The notes under the pieces were generated by a model, which saw only the letters and a list, made by a program, of their open reading frames with translations, searched no databases and had not been told where the DNA came from. This document shows, piece after piece, positions 38,426 through 47,261 of a DNA stretch of 64,000 nucleotides. Both the position numbers and the translations under genes were made by a program. The DNA lies in contig JAEUUP010000151.1 of the NCBI GenBank assembly GCA_016787525.1, positions 1-64,000 of the forward strand, given 5' to 3'. Position 1 is the stretch's first letter. The number at the start of each line of letters is the position of its first letter. This DNA is from Saprospiraceae bacterium. Lineage in GTDB: Bacteria > Bacteroidota > Bacteroidia > Chitinophagales > Saprospiraceae.

Positions 38426-40317
38426 ATTGTTGAGTTGTTAGATGATGAAAGAAATTGATTAACTGCACTCAGTAAACCAAGAGTGAAATACGATTTGAAG
38501 GTTCGATAATTGGATTCATTTACTTTTGCAAGTACATCGTAGTCAAATTTTGGCTTAAATCGTTCAACTATGCGATTAAAGCCTTCTAAAAAGTCATCGT
38601 ATGTACGGCTTTTGCGGACTCCGATAATGTACTTCCTGCCTTTTCGAGCATTTGAAACTCTATCAATTTTACCTTCTTCGATACCACTTTCAATAATTCT
38701 TTTACCGAAAGAATAGCCTAAATCAATAGTAGATTCTTCCCAAGTTCTTTCTTTCTTTTCTTTTTCCATAAGCGGATTGATTTTAGGTTCATACAATTTA
38801 ACAAGATGAACAAGTTGATAAAAATTTTTAGTCCCAATCACTTCCCATACTTTCTTGTCTCCTTTGTCAAGTAAGTAGCGATAGCAATCATAAAAAATAT
38901 CTTCTATCTCAGAGATTATAGATTGACCCCTCAGTAAAAGTCCTAAAATGCGGTCGCGGCTTTGTCTTTCGAGGATAGTTATTTTGTTCCAATCTCCTGA
39001 GCCTTTTTTTAAAGTAGGTTTTATAATTTTTAAACTCCAAAGCACTTCGAGCATATCTAATTTTTCTGTCTCGAAGTATCTGAAAAGTTGCAAAGCATAA
39101 CGTAGATGTGTAAATACCTCGAAGTTATTAGGGCGCTTATTACCGCCTGAAAAAGCATTAGCCCGAAAAGAAGTAATATTAGGATTGAGTACATTAAAAT
39201 CAGAATCACTGAGAACCTCCCCCAAAAGGTCAGCATATTCGCTCAATTCTTTTTTAGGTTCAAGATGGCGGGTGATACGTTCAAAAAGCGTATAAAGCAC
39301 CATGAATAGGTGTTCATTTTTACCAATGAAAATATCAGCAGCTTTTTCTTTACCAAAGTTGTAAAGGTTAAAATTGCGTCTAAACTCTATGTCAACTTTT
39401 AAAATGTCTTTTGGGATACGAATATCTTTTAAATATTTATCATAGAGTTTGGTCAAATCAGTAAGCGTTCTTGCACCTAAAAAATATACGATTATGTCGC
39501 CATAAAGAGAGTTTTTTTTGTTTTTGTTATTGTACTGATAAACATACAAGCAATTAGCGGCTGCAAAACGGCTAAGATATAAAGCTTTCCAACTCATCTT
39601 TTTGTCTTCTATATCAATATGAGAATTGAAATTGACAAGCCCTGAAATAAATGGCGATGTACTTTGTGAATCCACTAATCTCTTAAATTTTTCACCTGTT
39701 AGATAGCAAAACTTGTTTCCTTCTTCTACATAATCTTGATTAAATGGTATTAAGCGGGTAATTTTTGTATATGGTTCATTGATATACATTTTACTCAATA
39801 GAGTTAATCCTCTTTTTTTAAACTCTTCTTCTGTTTTTTGCGCTATAATTTTTTTTTCTTCAACCCATTTAAGCATTTTTTCTTTCTTCTCTAAGTTCTT
39901 AGGTTTATTCAAATCAAGTTTATTCGCTTTTTCTTCCTCAGATTTTATGTTATCCAAAGTGAAAAAATTTTCTTCCTTTGAGGTCGTGCCTTGTGCATTA
40001 TTCGTTAGCAATTCTGTAAAACCATAAGTATTCATTTTAGGAAATGTTTCAAAGCGGTCTTCGGCTTCGATGTAATACAAATTCCCAGCTTCATTTTCCT
40101 GTTTAGCTGTGTAAGTGTCATACACGTCTCGCCCCATTTCATAATAAACAGTTTCCAAAAGTTGCGGCAAATCCACACTTTCAACCACTAATTTATCGGG
40201 CTGCAAGTCAATAACGACCCCCTCAGTATCGGCGTACTTTTGAAGGTAACGATGCAAAGCAATAATGCCATTGTCGAGAAAGGTGTGATTGGTCTTTTTA
40301 AATTCGATACGGTTCAT
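38422..40317 (-). CDS. cas8b: Cas8b large subunit (Cst1-like, type I-B)
   Basis: I start at the second Met (MNRIEFKKTNHTFLDNGIIALHRYL), since the first 18 residues of the longer frame look non-homologous. About 631 residues. FCYLTGEKFKRLVDSQSTSPFISGLVNFNSHIDIEDKKMSWKALYLSRFAAANCLYVYQY fits the Cst1/Cas8b1 group, though the usual CxxC pairs are degenerate. The large subunit recognises the PAM. Its identity as cas8 is supported by position, first in the operon before cas7-cas5-cas3. Motif copies at 38937 and 40218. Confidence 0.82.
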   Translation of the reverse strand: MNRIEFKKTNHTFLDNGIIALHRYLQKYADTEGVVIDLQPDKLVVESVDLPQLLETVYYEMGRDVYDTYTAKQENEAGNLYYIEAEDRFETFPKMNTYGFTELLTNNAQGTTSKEENFFTLDNIKSEEEKANKLDLNKPKNLEKKEKMLKWVEEKKIIAQKTEEEFKKRGLTLLSKMYINEPYTKITRLIPFNQDYVEEGNKFCYLTGEKFKRLVDSQSTSPFISGLVNFNSHIDIEDKKMSWKALYLSRFAAANCLYVYQYNNKNKKNSLYGDIIVYFLGARTLTDLTKLYDKYLKDIRIPKDILKVDIEFRRNFNLYNFGKEKAADIFIGKNEHLFMVLYTLFERITRHLEPKKELSEYADLLGEVLSDSDFNVLNPNITSFRANAFSGGNKRPNNFEVFTHLRYALQLFRYFETEKLDMLEVLWSLKIIKPTLKKGSGDWNKITILERQSRDRILGLLLRGQSIISEIEDIFYDCYRYLLDKGDKKVWEVIGTKNFYQLVHLVKLYEPKINPLMEKEKKERTWEESTIDLGYSFGKRIIESGIEEGKIDRVSNARKGRKYIIGVRKSRTYDDFLEGFNRIVERFKPKFDYDVLAKVNESNYRTFKSYFTLGLLSAVNQFLSSSNNSTI

Positions 40318-40593
40318 AATCTGAAATAATTTTGCCACAAAGCTCAAATCAAAAAGTGACAAATAGCGCACTTTTTGAAAAGACGCTCTGTTTTTTCAAA
40401 AAAAGATTGAAATGTGTAGGATTCCGTATGGACAAGAGAAAGGAAAAGGAAATGACTATTGGGTGTTAATTGAGATAAAGTCAACATTTCCATGCTTCAT
40501 TTCTTTAAAGGTACACAAAGTTAACAGAGCAATATTATAAAACAAATTTTTTAACACAATTGTTTTATAAAAAAGAGAAGCTTTAACTTTTTG
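40318..40593. other. Intergenic region upstream of the cas operon
   Basis: Short stretch between the start of cas8b and the WYL regulator. It probably holds the cas promoter. I see no other feature apart from a run of A+T. The WYL regulator next door is a likely controller. Confidence 0.4.
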
Positions 40594-41487
40594 TTACTTC
40601 TCGATATACCCCTTCAGTAAATCCTTCAATTCTTGAGGATGCAAAATCTCAATCTGGTGCGGCAAAGATGCTAAAAACCGCAACAAAGCATCTGGTCGTT
40701 GGGGATTGCAATAGATATGCTCAAAGATATAATGATTGCCTTGACGTGTGATGTACTTGTCGGAACGGGGAAATTCTTCACGCATGATGAGGTAAGCCCT
40801 TTCGGTCAATTGCAATTTGAGGCTGCGGGCTTCATGGTGCGAAAAATCAAAGACATCGGACATTTCTAATATCTTATCATGTGTTTGGAACTGCCCCCTC
40901 AGTATTTCGACAGATTCGATGCGGTCGGTGCTGAAACTGAGCATTTTGTTTGCCGTCAAATCATAGGCATAAATGATGCGCCCTTTTTTGCGTAATTCTT
41001 TTGGTTCAACCGAATAATCCGATATGCGGTTGTCGCTTTTGAGTGATTGATAACGGTGCAAGCACACGCACAAGTTTTGTTTGATAGCCGTTTTCAATTG
41101 TTCGATATTACGCTCCGTTTGTTGTCGTCCCATACTGTCAACCGCCCATACGAGATTATTGGAGTCGTCCAGTTTTTGCAAAATCAAAGGAATCAAGGGG
41201 TCATTAGTGGCTATCAATGCCCTGCGGATGACATCCAATTCCTTTTGAGACAAATCATCGAGTAAAAAATCTTTATCAGTATTTGTATCGTCAATAAAAT
41301 AAGTCTTGCCTTTCTTTTTCAGATTCAGCCCTAATGCTTCAAAAGTTTCGAGGCAACGATAGATGGTGCGCCGATGCGTAACACCATCATTTTGTAGTAA
41401 ATCAAGCATTTGAGCGATGGTCATGGGTCTTTTGCGCAATGCCCGCATGAGTCGGAGATTTCGGAGAATGGTTTGTTGTTCAGCCAT
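40594..41487 (-). CDS. WYL-domain transcriptional regulator
   Basis: About 297 residues from the ATG at 41487 (MAEQQ); 41496 is also possible. The longer frame begins at 41565, which lies upstream of a -7 element TATTTTTG at 41517-41524, so the start is probably downstream of it. An N-terminal winged helix (LRLMRALRKRPMTIAQMLDLLQ, THRRTIYRCLETFEALGL) is followed by a WYL region with KKGRIIYAYDLTANKMLSFSTDRIESVEIL. WYL regulators often sit beside CRISPR and other defence loci and may control the cas genes. A degenerate motif (CCCCTTCAGTA) is near its 3' end at 40609, and a perfect one is at 40894. Confidence 0.8.
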   Translation of the reverse strand: MAEQQTILRNLRLMRALRKRPMTIAQMLDLLQNDGVTHRRTIYRCLETFEALGLNLKKKGKTYFIDDTNTDKDFLLDDLSQKELDVIRRALIATNDPLIPLILQKLDDSNNLVWAVDSMGRQQTERNIEQLKTAIKQNLCVCLHRYQSLKSDNRISDYSVEPKELRKKGRIIYAYDLTANKMLSFSTDRIESVEILRGQFQTHDKILEMSDVFDFSHHEARSLKLQLTERAYLIMREEFPRSDKYITRQGNHYIFEHIYCNPQRPDALLRFLASLPHQIEILHPQELKDLLKGYIEK

Positions 41488-42503
41488 ATTATACATCTGT
41501 TGAATTGTGAAACGAACAAAAATAGAAAAAATAGCACAGTTTACTGAGGGGTGGTATTGAACCATAGAAAAATTATTTCGCTATGTTTTAGGTTAGTTTT
41601 CTTAGTTGTGAGTCTCAATATCACTTATCCGATTGATTAAATGCGCCGTGAATTGGATAAACCCATAACTTTTGGAATGCAAATATGCCTTTCCAACTCA
41701 TCAATCAAGTATTTTATCTATATGCGAAACCCTCATGCTCACAACTAAAGAAGTGTGGTTTTTACGATTGTAAAACAATGAATGCGGGTTCTTTACCCAA
41801 TTTCGGCTTTTTGAATATAGGTGAATTGATATTTTTTGAGAGTGTTTTCATCGTATTTAAGGGTTTTAATGATATACGCAACCCTATATATTCTCACAAC
41901 TAAGGAAACACAGTTTTTGAGGTTGTAAAACGATAAATGGATATTTTACCCTATTTCACCTATTTCGGTCTTGGCAAATTAACGTTTTAAGGGGATTTTT
42001 CATGGTATTTAAGGGTTTCGATGATATGCGAAACCCTATGTGTTCTCACAACTAAGAAAGCACGAATTTTTGAGTTGTAAAACGATAAATGGATATTTTA
42101 CCCTATTTCGCCTATTTCAGCCTTGGTAAATTAACGTTTTAAAGGGGTTTTTCATAGTATTTAAGGTTTTAATGATATGCGCAACCCTATCTGTCACCTC
42201 ACAACTAAGAAAACACAATCTTTTGAACAGTCTCACGATGACTGGATGTACTTTACTGTATCTCAGCTTTTAGCGTAGTCAATTACCATTTGTAAGAGTA
42301 CTTTTCCTAGTTTTTGCAGGTTTGAGCGATATGTGAACTTATTATGTTCACACGTTTAGTTTGTTTTATCTATTTGTCAACCTATTTTAGGGCGATTCAA
42401 GTCTTGTATTAATACTATTTATGTTTGTTAGTGGTTTGCCCACAAAAAAAACGTTTTGGAGGTATTAGGCTTTCGAAACGCTTGTATATTTTATTGCTTT
42501 CAT
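41488..42503. other. Long non-coding region with tandem repeats
   Basis: No gene with credible codons. The short + frame at 41685-41903 is not supported. 41735-42350 holds four copies of a unit of about 150 bp, described separately. Its outer ends carry GTTTTCTTAGTTGTGAG (41596-41612) and CTCACAACTAAGAAAAC (42198-42214), which are inverted relative to each other. One TACTGAGGGG lies at 41542, upstream of the WYL start. Confidence 0.6.
41735..42350 (+). repeat. Four tandem copies of a ~150-bp non-coding repeat
   Basis: Units start near 41738, 41892, 42043 and 42195, each beginning CTCACAACTAAGrAA. Units 2 and 3 are nearly identical. They share GTAAAACGATAAATGGATATT, TTTACCCTATTTC, AAATTAACGTTTTAA and the closing GATATGCGAAACCCTAT. 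Units 1 and 4 are diverged, as in a decaying array. No gene product or known element is recognisable. Confidence 0.8.
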
Positions 42504-42663
42504 TTAATGCCTGACCACCAACTGCTTCGTCTTCACTTCCTTGCCGTATTGTAATGATACAAAATAAGTCCCACTCGTACAATCCGTTGTTAGGATATTC
42601 AAACTACCCGAAGTAGTCCCCCTCAGTATTTGTGAGAAGGTCACTTGTCCCGTTGATGTTCAC
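42504..42663 (-). pseudogene. Orphan T9SS sorting-domain remnant, frameshifted
   Basis: The minus strand reads NING, then in another frame QVTFSQILRGTTSGSLNILT, then TSGTYFVSLQYGK...QLVVRH and a stop at 42504-42506. This is a T9SS type A C-terminal sequence. One extra A (GGG-A-CAA) between NING and QVTFSQ breaks the frame. There is no start codon. It follows the stop of the M14 peptidase by 22 bases, so it could once have been that protein's tail, or a leftover of another gene. A motif copy lies inside at 42618-42628. Confidence 0.7.
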
Positions 42664-42684
42664 GCTTGTCTTGACCAATTATCG

Positions 42685-43983
42685 TTACTTACCCAAGTAT
42701 TCTAAAGCTAACTGCATCAGATTTTCTGCTGCCGTTCTCGATTTCATAGCTGTAAACTCACGCGACGTATTGTCGCCAACTTCATAAACCAAGGCTTCGG
42801 CATTAAATTCTCGATTGAAAAAGGCTTTTGAAATCACGCTATTCAATTGGACTTTACTGGGTCGAGCATTGACCTTATAATCGGGTATCGCTTTTTCTAA
42901 TTCGGTGAACCAACGTTTTATCAAACCGTCCATATTTGTGGGTTTATCGGTTGTATTTGTATAAAAAATATCATCCCAAGTGGAATGGAAATCAATGCCG
43001 AAATAGAGTTTTCTATCTGTGCCATTTATCTTTTTCCTTAAAAAATCGCGGACAATTTGCGTTTCAGGTTGATTAAAATCTGCCCAATCGCGGTTAAGGT
43101 CAATGCCGCCTATATTGTGTCGCCAATGTCCGTTGTCAACGCCGTCAGGGTTCATCATAGGGATGACAAAAACGGAGTATGCTTTCCTAAACTTTTTCGC
43201 TGTTTCCGAATCTGCACAAAGCGATTCGACAAAAGATTGCAAGGCAAAAGTCCCCGTCACTTCGGGCGGATGTAAGCGACCGATGACAATCATCACTTTA
43301 GCATCCGTTTTGTCTTCACCAATACGCAAGCAATTTAAGGGGCGATTTTGTGGTGTTTTACCTATTATTTCGCTCGATACAAACCGTTTTTTCAATAAAC
43401 TCTCCGACCATTCCGTAACAACTTTTGATGTCATCAACTCTTGTGCAACGACCCACAATGGTTTATCGTCTATTTTTAGACGAACAAAAGCCGATTCGGA
43501 CAAAGCATTTTCTTGAAATGTACGCGGTGTTTTTGCGGTATCTTTTTCAAGTAGATAATCGGAAGAGTCCACCGTTTGCCACGTTCTTCCGTCACGGCTT
43601 ATTTTGGGTATATAACGGTGTTTGGCATTCAAATACGTCAAATGCACCCATATTGTACGTGGTGTTTTTGCTGTTACCTTGAACGCATACCACGCACTTG
43701 GATTAATCGGATAGTTTTCAGCCGCAATAATAGCTGTGTAAGAAGAGTCATTATCTTGTGTAATGCCGTTGAGTCTTGCACCGTCGAATTCATTGTCGAA
43801 AGTCACATCACCCAAAATCTGTTTGCCACGCCATTGTGGTATGATAGCGTGATTGCGCGTATCCACTTTTTCGCCCGTCTGCGTTTGACCTTGAAATGTC
43901 GGTTTTGTAGTTTGAGCGACCCCCTCAGTAAAAAGGGTAAAAAAGAGCAAAAAACAAAAAATGGTGTTAATTTTAATCTTCAT
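42685..43983 (-). CDS. M14 family zinc carboxypeptidase
   Basis: 432 residues. Signal peptide MKIKINTIFCFLLFFTLFTEGVAQ. A beta-rich N-terminal domain is followed by the M14 peptidase domain from about residue 200. Metal ligands are in GRLHPPEVTG (H and E, about 237-240) and DFHST (about 331), and the catalytic Glu is in VYEVGD (about 401). PMMNPDGVDNGHWRHN, a typical M14 segment, is also present. It removes C-terminal residues from peptides, probably at the cell envelope. The ECF-type promoter shared with the divergent sigma gene is upstream (44017-44048). A broken T9SS tail follows. A motif copy at 43920 falls in the signal peptide (TEGV). Confidence 0.88.
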   Translation of the reverse strand: MKIKINTIFCFLLFFTLFTEGVAQTTKPTFQGQTQTGEKVDTRNHAIIPQWRGKQILGDVTFDNEFDGARLNGITQDNDSSYTAIIAAENYPINPSAWYAFKVTAKTPRTIWVHLTYLNAKHRYIPKISRDGRTWQTVDSSDYLLEKDTAKTPRTFQENALSESAFVRLKIDDKPLWVVAQELMTSKVVTEWSESLLKKRFVSSEIIGKTPQNRPLNCLRIGEDKTDAKVMIVIGRLHPPEVTGTFALQSFVESLCADSETAKKFRKAYSVFVIPMMNPDGVDNGHWRHNIGGIDLNRDWADFNQPETQIVRDFLRKKINGTDRKLYFGIDFHSTWDDIFYTNTTDKPTNMDGLIKRWFTELEKAIPDYKVNARPSKVQLNSVISKAFFNREFNAEALVYEVGDNTSREFTAMKSRTAAENLMQLALEYLGK

Positions 43984-44016
43984 TATATCATTCGTTTTTT
44001 TTTATAATATTGCTAC

Positions 44017-44048
44017 GGTAAGACGAGAAACAAACTATTTTTTACTGC
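44017..44048 (-). promoter_or_regulatory. ECF-sigma-type promoter for the M14 peptidase
   Basis: On the minus strand, GCAGTAAAAAA (44048-44038) is followed by CGTCTTACC (44025-44017). GCAG to CGTC is 23 bases. The same pair occurs upstream of the divergent sigma gene and of fecR at 22-23 base spacing, so this is probably a target of the ECF sigma factor next door. Confidence 0.7.
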
Positions 44049-44077
44049 TTTTTTCGAGAAAATTTTTTCCAGAAAAG

Positions 44078-44109
44078 CAGTAAAAAAGAATCTATTTGCC
44101 GTCTTGTCT
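44078..44109 (+). promoter_or_regulatory. Autoregulatory ECF-type promoter of the sigma gene
   Basis: GCAGTAAAAAA (44078) and CGTCTTGTCT (44100) with a 22-base offset. With its mirror at 44017-44048 it forms a divergent promoter pair. ECF sigma factors usually control their own promoters. Confidence 0.7.
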
Positions 44110-44163
44110 TTGGGGTCATTCTATTGTCTCTTTTTTTCGTTGTAAGATAATAAATCAAAAAAA

Positions 44164-44748
44164 ATGGACAACACATTTCTCGATATTTGGCAAGAAGATT
44201 CAAATTGGCAAGCCTTGAAAAACGGTAAGCCTGAGGCGTTGTCTGCTCTTTTTCATCAATACTATGCTCCCTTGTTTCAATATGGCCAAAAACTAACCCA
44301 TTATAACACCGAGTTGACAAAAGAAATTATCCAAGATTTGTTTTTCAAATTGTGGGACAGGCGGACGACTTTGGGCGACGTGCGCTCTGTCAAAATTTAC
44401 CTTTTCACTGCTTTTCGGCGCATTTTGATTGATAAAAGCCGTCATTTAAAAGTCGAAGAAAACTTTACTGCTTCTTTTAAGCCAACCGATACTTATGAAA
44501 ACTCACCCGAAGACAATTTCCTATTTGAAGAAAAACGTTTGACAGATGCTCAAAAACTAAAGAAAGCGATACTCAAATTGCCCAATCGGGTTCGAGAAGC
44601 GATTACGTTGCGGTATTTTGAAGAAATGAGCTATACTGAAATTGCGGAAATCATGGAACTTAAAGAGCGCACGGTTTATAATTTTGTGCATGAGGGGTTG
44701 AGTTTGTTGCGGCGCGGGCTGATGGTTTTTCTTTTGTTGATTTTATGA
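44164..44748 (+). CDS. ECF-type RNA polymerase sigma factor
   Basis: 194 residues. Region 2 (about 20-90) has LFHQYYAPLFQYGQKLTH...EIIQDLFFKLWDRR and VKIYLFTAFRRILIDKSR. Region 4 (about 135-185) has ILKLPNRVREAITLRYFEEMSYTEIAEIMELKERTVYNFVHEGLSLLRRGL. In Bacteroidota such sigma factors are held by a FecR anti-sigma that responds to a SusC/TonB-dependent receptor. Those partners lie downstream at 47375 and 48585, now separated by the inserted EF-Tu/HNH block. The gene has its own promoter of the shared type. Confidence 0.9.
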   Translation: MDNTFLDIWQEDSNWQALKNGKPEALSALFHQYYAPLFQYGQKLTHYNTELTKEIIQDLFFKLWDRRTTLGDVRSVKIYLFTAFRRILIDKSRHLKVEENFTASFKPTDTYENSPEDNFLFEEKRLTDAQKLKKAILKLPNRVREAITLRYFEEMSYTEIAEIMELKERTVYNFVHEGLSLLRRGLMVFLLLIL

Positions 44749-44774
44749 GGGTTTAGTAGGCTTTTTGTGGTTTT

Positions 44775-44786
44775 TACTGAGGGGGG
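44775..44786 (+). other. Dispersed motif copy (TACTGAGGGGGG) before a terminator
   Basis: Six-G form of the dispersed motif, on the + strand, immediately before the long hairpin at 44786-44852. It is a non-coding instance and shows that the motif is not tied to coding. Confidence 0.8.
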
Positions 44787-44852
44787 AATGAAGGACTTAT
44801 GTTTGGTCATTACAAACTTAATTTATAATGACCAAACATAAGTCCTTCATTC
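44786..44852. terminator. Long bidirectional hairpin between the sigma gene and EF-Tu
   Basis: Arms 44786-44812 and 44826-44852 are perfectly complementary over 27 bases, starting GAATGAAGGACTTATG, with a 13-base loop. It lies between two converging genes (sigma on +, EF-Tu on -) and probably ends both transcripts. Confidence 0.75.
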
Positions 44853-44869
44853 CTTCAAACCCCGTACGC

Positions 44870-46066
44870 TCATCTTGTAATCTCTACAACGACGCCACTC
44901 CCAATAGTTCTATCGCCCTCTCTTATGGCAAATTTTAAACCTTCAGTCATTGCAATTTTGTGAATCAATTTTATTGTTGCCGTTATTTTATCACCTGGCG
45001 TGGCCATCTCTAAAACTTGGTCAGAATCACCCTTGAATAATTCCATGATCTGACCCGTTATATCTGTCGTTCTAAAATAGAATTGTGGTTTATAGTCTTT
45101 GATAAAAGCGGTAGAGCGACCACCTTCTTCTTTTTTCAAAATATAGATAGCCGCTTTAAACTCATCATGTGGTTTTATCGAACCAGGTTTAGCGAGTACC
45201 ATCCCCCTTTCAACATCTTCTTTTTTAGTACCCCGAAGCAGAATACCCGTATTATCGCCCGCTTCACCACGGCCAAGTTGTTTTTTAAACATCTCAACAC
45301 CCGTTACCACTGTTTTAGTTGTCTCTCTCAACCCAATTATTTCAACCTCTTCACCAACCTTGATAATACCTGTTTCAATTCTCCCTGTAACAACTGTACC
45401 ACGCCCTGTAATCGAAAATACATCCTCAACAGGCATCAAGAAGGCGTTATCTGTATTTCTAATAGGATCAGGAATCTCACTATCCAAGGCATCCAGCAAT
45501 TTATAAATAGATTGTATCCCATATTCACTATCTTCACCATTAAGTGCCTGCAAAGCTGAACCACGAATGATTTTCGTTCTGTCTCCAGGAAATCCGTATG
45601 TATTTAACAAATCACGAATTTCTTCTTCTAATATCTCTAATATTTCTTCCTCAGCAGCATCGCATTTATTGAGATAAACGACAATATATGGAACACCCAC
45701 TTGTCGAGATAATAATATATGCTCACGCGTCTGAGGCATTGGACCATCTGTTGCTGAGACCACCAAAATAGCCCCATCAAGTTGTGCAGCACCTGTAATC
45801 ATATTTTTTACATAATCTGCATGCCCAGGGCAGTCAATATGTGCATAGTGCCTATTTTTAGTTTCATACTCGACATGCGCAGTATTAATCGTAATACCCC
45901 TTTCTCTTTCCTCTGGAGCGTTATCAATTTGATCATAACTAATCGCTTTGGCACCACCCGTTTTAGATAAAACGGTTGTAATAGCAGCTGTTAAAGTTGT
46001 TTTGCCATGATCCACATGACCAATTGTACCCACATTGATATGTGGTTTTGTTCTTTCAAAAAGCAT
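44870..46066 (-). CDS. Divergent EF-Tu (translation elongation factor) homologue
   Basis: 398 residues, full length for EF-Tu. GTPase motifs: GHVDHGKT (about 16-23), effector Thr in [28 protein letters not shown] (about 133-136; the usual form is NKVD) and SAL. Domains 2 and 3 are intact ([36 protein letters not shown]). It starts [13 protein letters not shown], shorter than the usual N-terminus. EF-Tu delivers aminoacyl-tRNA to ribosomes. A copy on a plasmid-like replicon, sitting between an ECF sigma and its anti-sigma, is unusual: it may be an accessory or drug-tolerant copy, or mobile. No dispersed motif lies inside it. Confidence 0.88.
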   Translation of the reverse strand: MLFERTKPHINVGTIGHVDHGKTTLTAAITTVLSKTGGAKAISYDQIDNAPEERERGITINTAHVEYETKNRHYAHIDCPGHADYVKNMITGAAQLDGAILVVSATDGPMPQTREHILLSRQVGVPYIVVYLNKCDAAEEEILEILEEEIRDLLNTYGFPGDRTKIIRGSALQALNGEDSEYGIQSIYKLLDALDSEIPDPIRNTDNAFLMPVEDVFSITGRGTVVTGRIETGIIKVGEEVEIIGLRETTKTVVTGVEMFKKQLGRGEAGDNTGILLRGTKKEDVERGMVLAKPGSIKPHDEFKAAIYILKKEEGGRSTAFIKDYKPQFYFRTTDITGQIMELFKGDSDQVLEMATPGDKITATIKLIHKIAMTEGLKFAIREGDRTIGSGVVVEITR

Positions 46067-46441
46067 ATTAAATGAATTGTTTTATGAGTAAAAATATGAA
46101 TAAAAAATTGAAAAAAGGAACTGAATTGGACAGGGTAGAAAGTCTAACCTTACGACCACAAAAATAAAATTTTTACACACAAACAATGATTCGTATTAAA
46201 TATTTTATCAAAATTAACATTTCACTCATATTTGCCCGTATACATCACCTTCACCAATACTATTTTTGAAAAATCATATCGCTCAAAAATTGCTTATAAA
46301 TGGAAAATCTATGATTTGTAATTACCCCCTCAGTACAAAAAATGAGACAGAATTACTAATTCTGTCTCATTTTCCAATAAAAAAGACAATTTAGACGAAA
46401 GTTATAAATACGGTATTTTAAGAATTTAGGGTAAAAAAGCA
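46067..46441. other. Intergenic region upstream of EF-Tu with a bidirectional terminator
   Basis: Holds a candidate EF-Tu promoter: a -7 TATTTTTG on the minus strand at 46159-46166 and a GTTTGTG upstream at about 46178-46184. Also present are the motif copy at 46325-46335 and a strong hairpin at 46339-46373. I see nothing else. Confidence 0.5.
46339..46373. terminator. 17-bp perfect hairpin after the HNH gene
   Basis: Arms 46339-46355 and 46357-46373 (AAAATGAGACAGAATTA / TAATTCTGTCTCATTTT) with a 1-base loop. It lies downstream of the minus-strand HNH gene and can end transcription from either side. Motif copy 46325-46335 is directly next to it. Confidence 0.8.
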
Positions 46442-46879
46442 CTAAGAGGGCAAATCTTTTGGCGGATGCTCACCAAAAGGAATAATACATTGACGATATT
46501 CGATGAGCTTATCACGATTCAATTTGAGTTCTTTCACAGTACAACGTCCCATGGCAGTAAGACCGATAATTTGAGTGGTATCATCATTCCAAGCGAAATG
46601 TTCCTGCCAAATATCTTTGCGCGGATTGAATAAGGGAATCCATTTTTTTAGAAGTGAATCAAATACTTTTAATTTATTTGATTTCAAACGATTGCATAGA
46701 AAACACGCATAACAAAGATTCAAAAAATCAGATGTTCCGTCCAGACTTTCAGGTAAGATATGGTCAATCGTAAAAGTTGTTGGCGAGTACTTATCTTGGC
46801 TTTTACAGTATTCACAACATTTTGAAGCACGTAGTATGACTGCAGCACGTATGTTATTTGGAATCATTGATTTAGGCAT
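46442..46879 (-). CDS. HNH endonuclease
   Basis: 145 residues with the HNH core CEYCKSQDK...FTIDHILPESLDGTSDFLNLCYACFLCNRLKSNK. Two CxxC pairs bracket the DH, the usual Cys-stabilised form. A short linker region follows. It is transcribed after the small protein at 46872-47261, with which it overlaps by 8 bases. The pair is common in Bacteroidota and cyanobacteria; the function of the pair is unclear, and a mobile or toxin/antitoxin-like role is possible. Confidence 0.85.
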   Translation of the reverse strand: MPKSMIPNNIRAAVILRASKCCEYCKSQDKYSPTTFTIDHILPESLDGTSDFLNLCYACFLCNRLKSNKLKVFDSLLKKWIPLFNPRKDIWQEHFAWNDDTTQIIGLTAMGRCTVKELKLNRDKLIEYRQCIIPFGEHPPKDLPS

Positions 46880-47261
46880 GTGAATGTGTATTTATGCCCA
46901 ATTGTTCCATGAGTTTATCAATAGGCACTTGACGAATAGTGGCTAATTGTGATAAACATTTTAAGCGTTCAACGCTGTAGTTTTCGTAGGCTTCTGCTAA
47001 TTTAAGCGATTCGGCTTCTTCTTTGGGTGTCAAAGCACCAAATTCTAATTTCCAATCAAGATAGGCTAATCTATCCCATTTCTTTTGGTCAAATTCCGTA
47101 TTTATCTTATTGAGTAGCTGCGACTCAATGGCATTCAACCAAGGCAGCTTATTCTTTTTGGCACGTAAGGCAAACATCTCTCTATATAATTGTTCGAAGG
47201 TATGGGTTTCTAAACCTTCAACGCTGCCTAATATTTCATTGATGGACATTTGTTCACTCAT
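46872..47261 (-). CDS. Small helical protein paired with the HNH nuclease
   Basis: 129 residues from the ATG at 47261 (MSEQMSINEIL). The longer frame starts inside a -7 element TATTTTTG at 47280-47287, so the shorter start is favoured. It has helical segments and the signature LT..EEAESL..AEAYE..S.ERLKCLSQLATIRQVPIDKLMEQLGI, which I recognise from small proteins that precede HNH nucleases. It overlaps the HNH gene by 8 bases. Probably a partner of the nuclease; no catalytic site visible. Confidence 0.7.
   Translation of the reverse strand: MSEQMSINEILGSVEGLETHTFEQLYREMFALRAKKNKLPWLNAIESQLLNKINTEFDQKKWDRLAYLDWKLEFGALTPKEEAESLKLAEAYENYSVERLKCLSQLATIRQVPIDKLMEQLGINTHSHA

Noticed and set aside
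40608-40619. CCCCTTCAGTA at the end of the WYL gene as a motif copy
   Set aside because: One inserted T breaks the core, so it was left out of the count.
41685-41903. 72-residue frame in the tandem-repeat region
   Set aside because: It falls in the diverged first repeat unit, and the frame is not kept in the better-preserved units.
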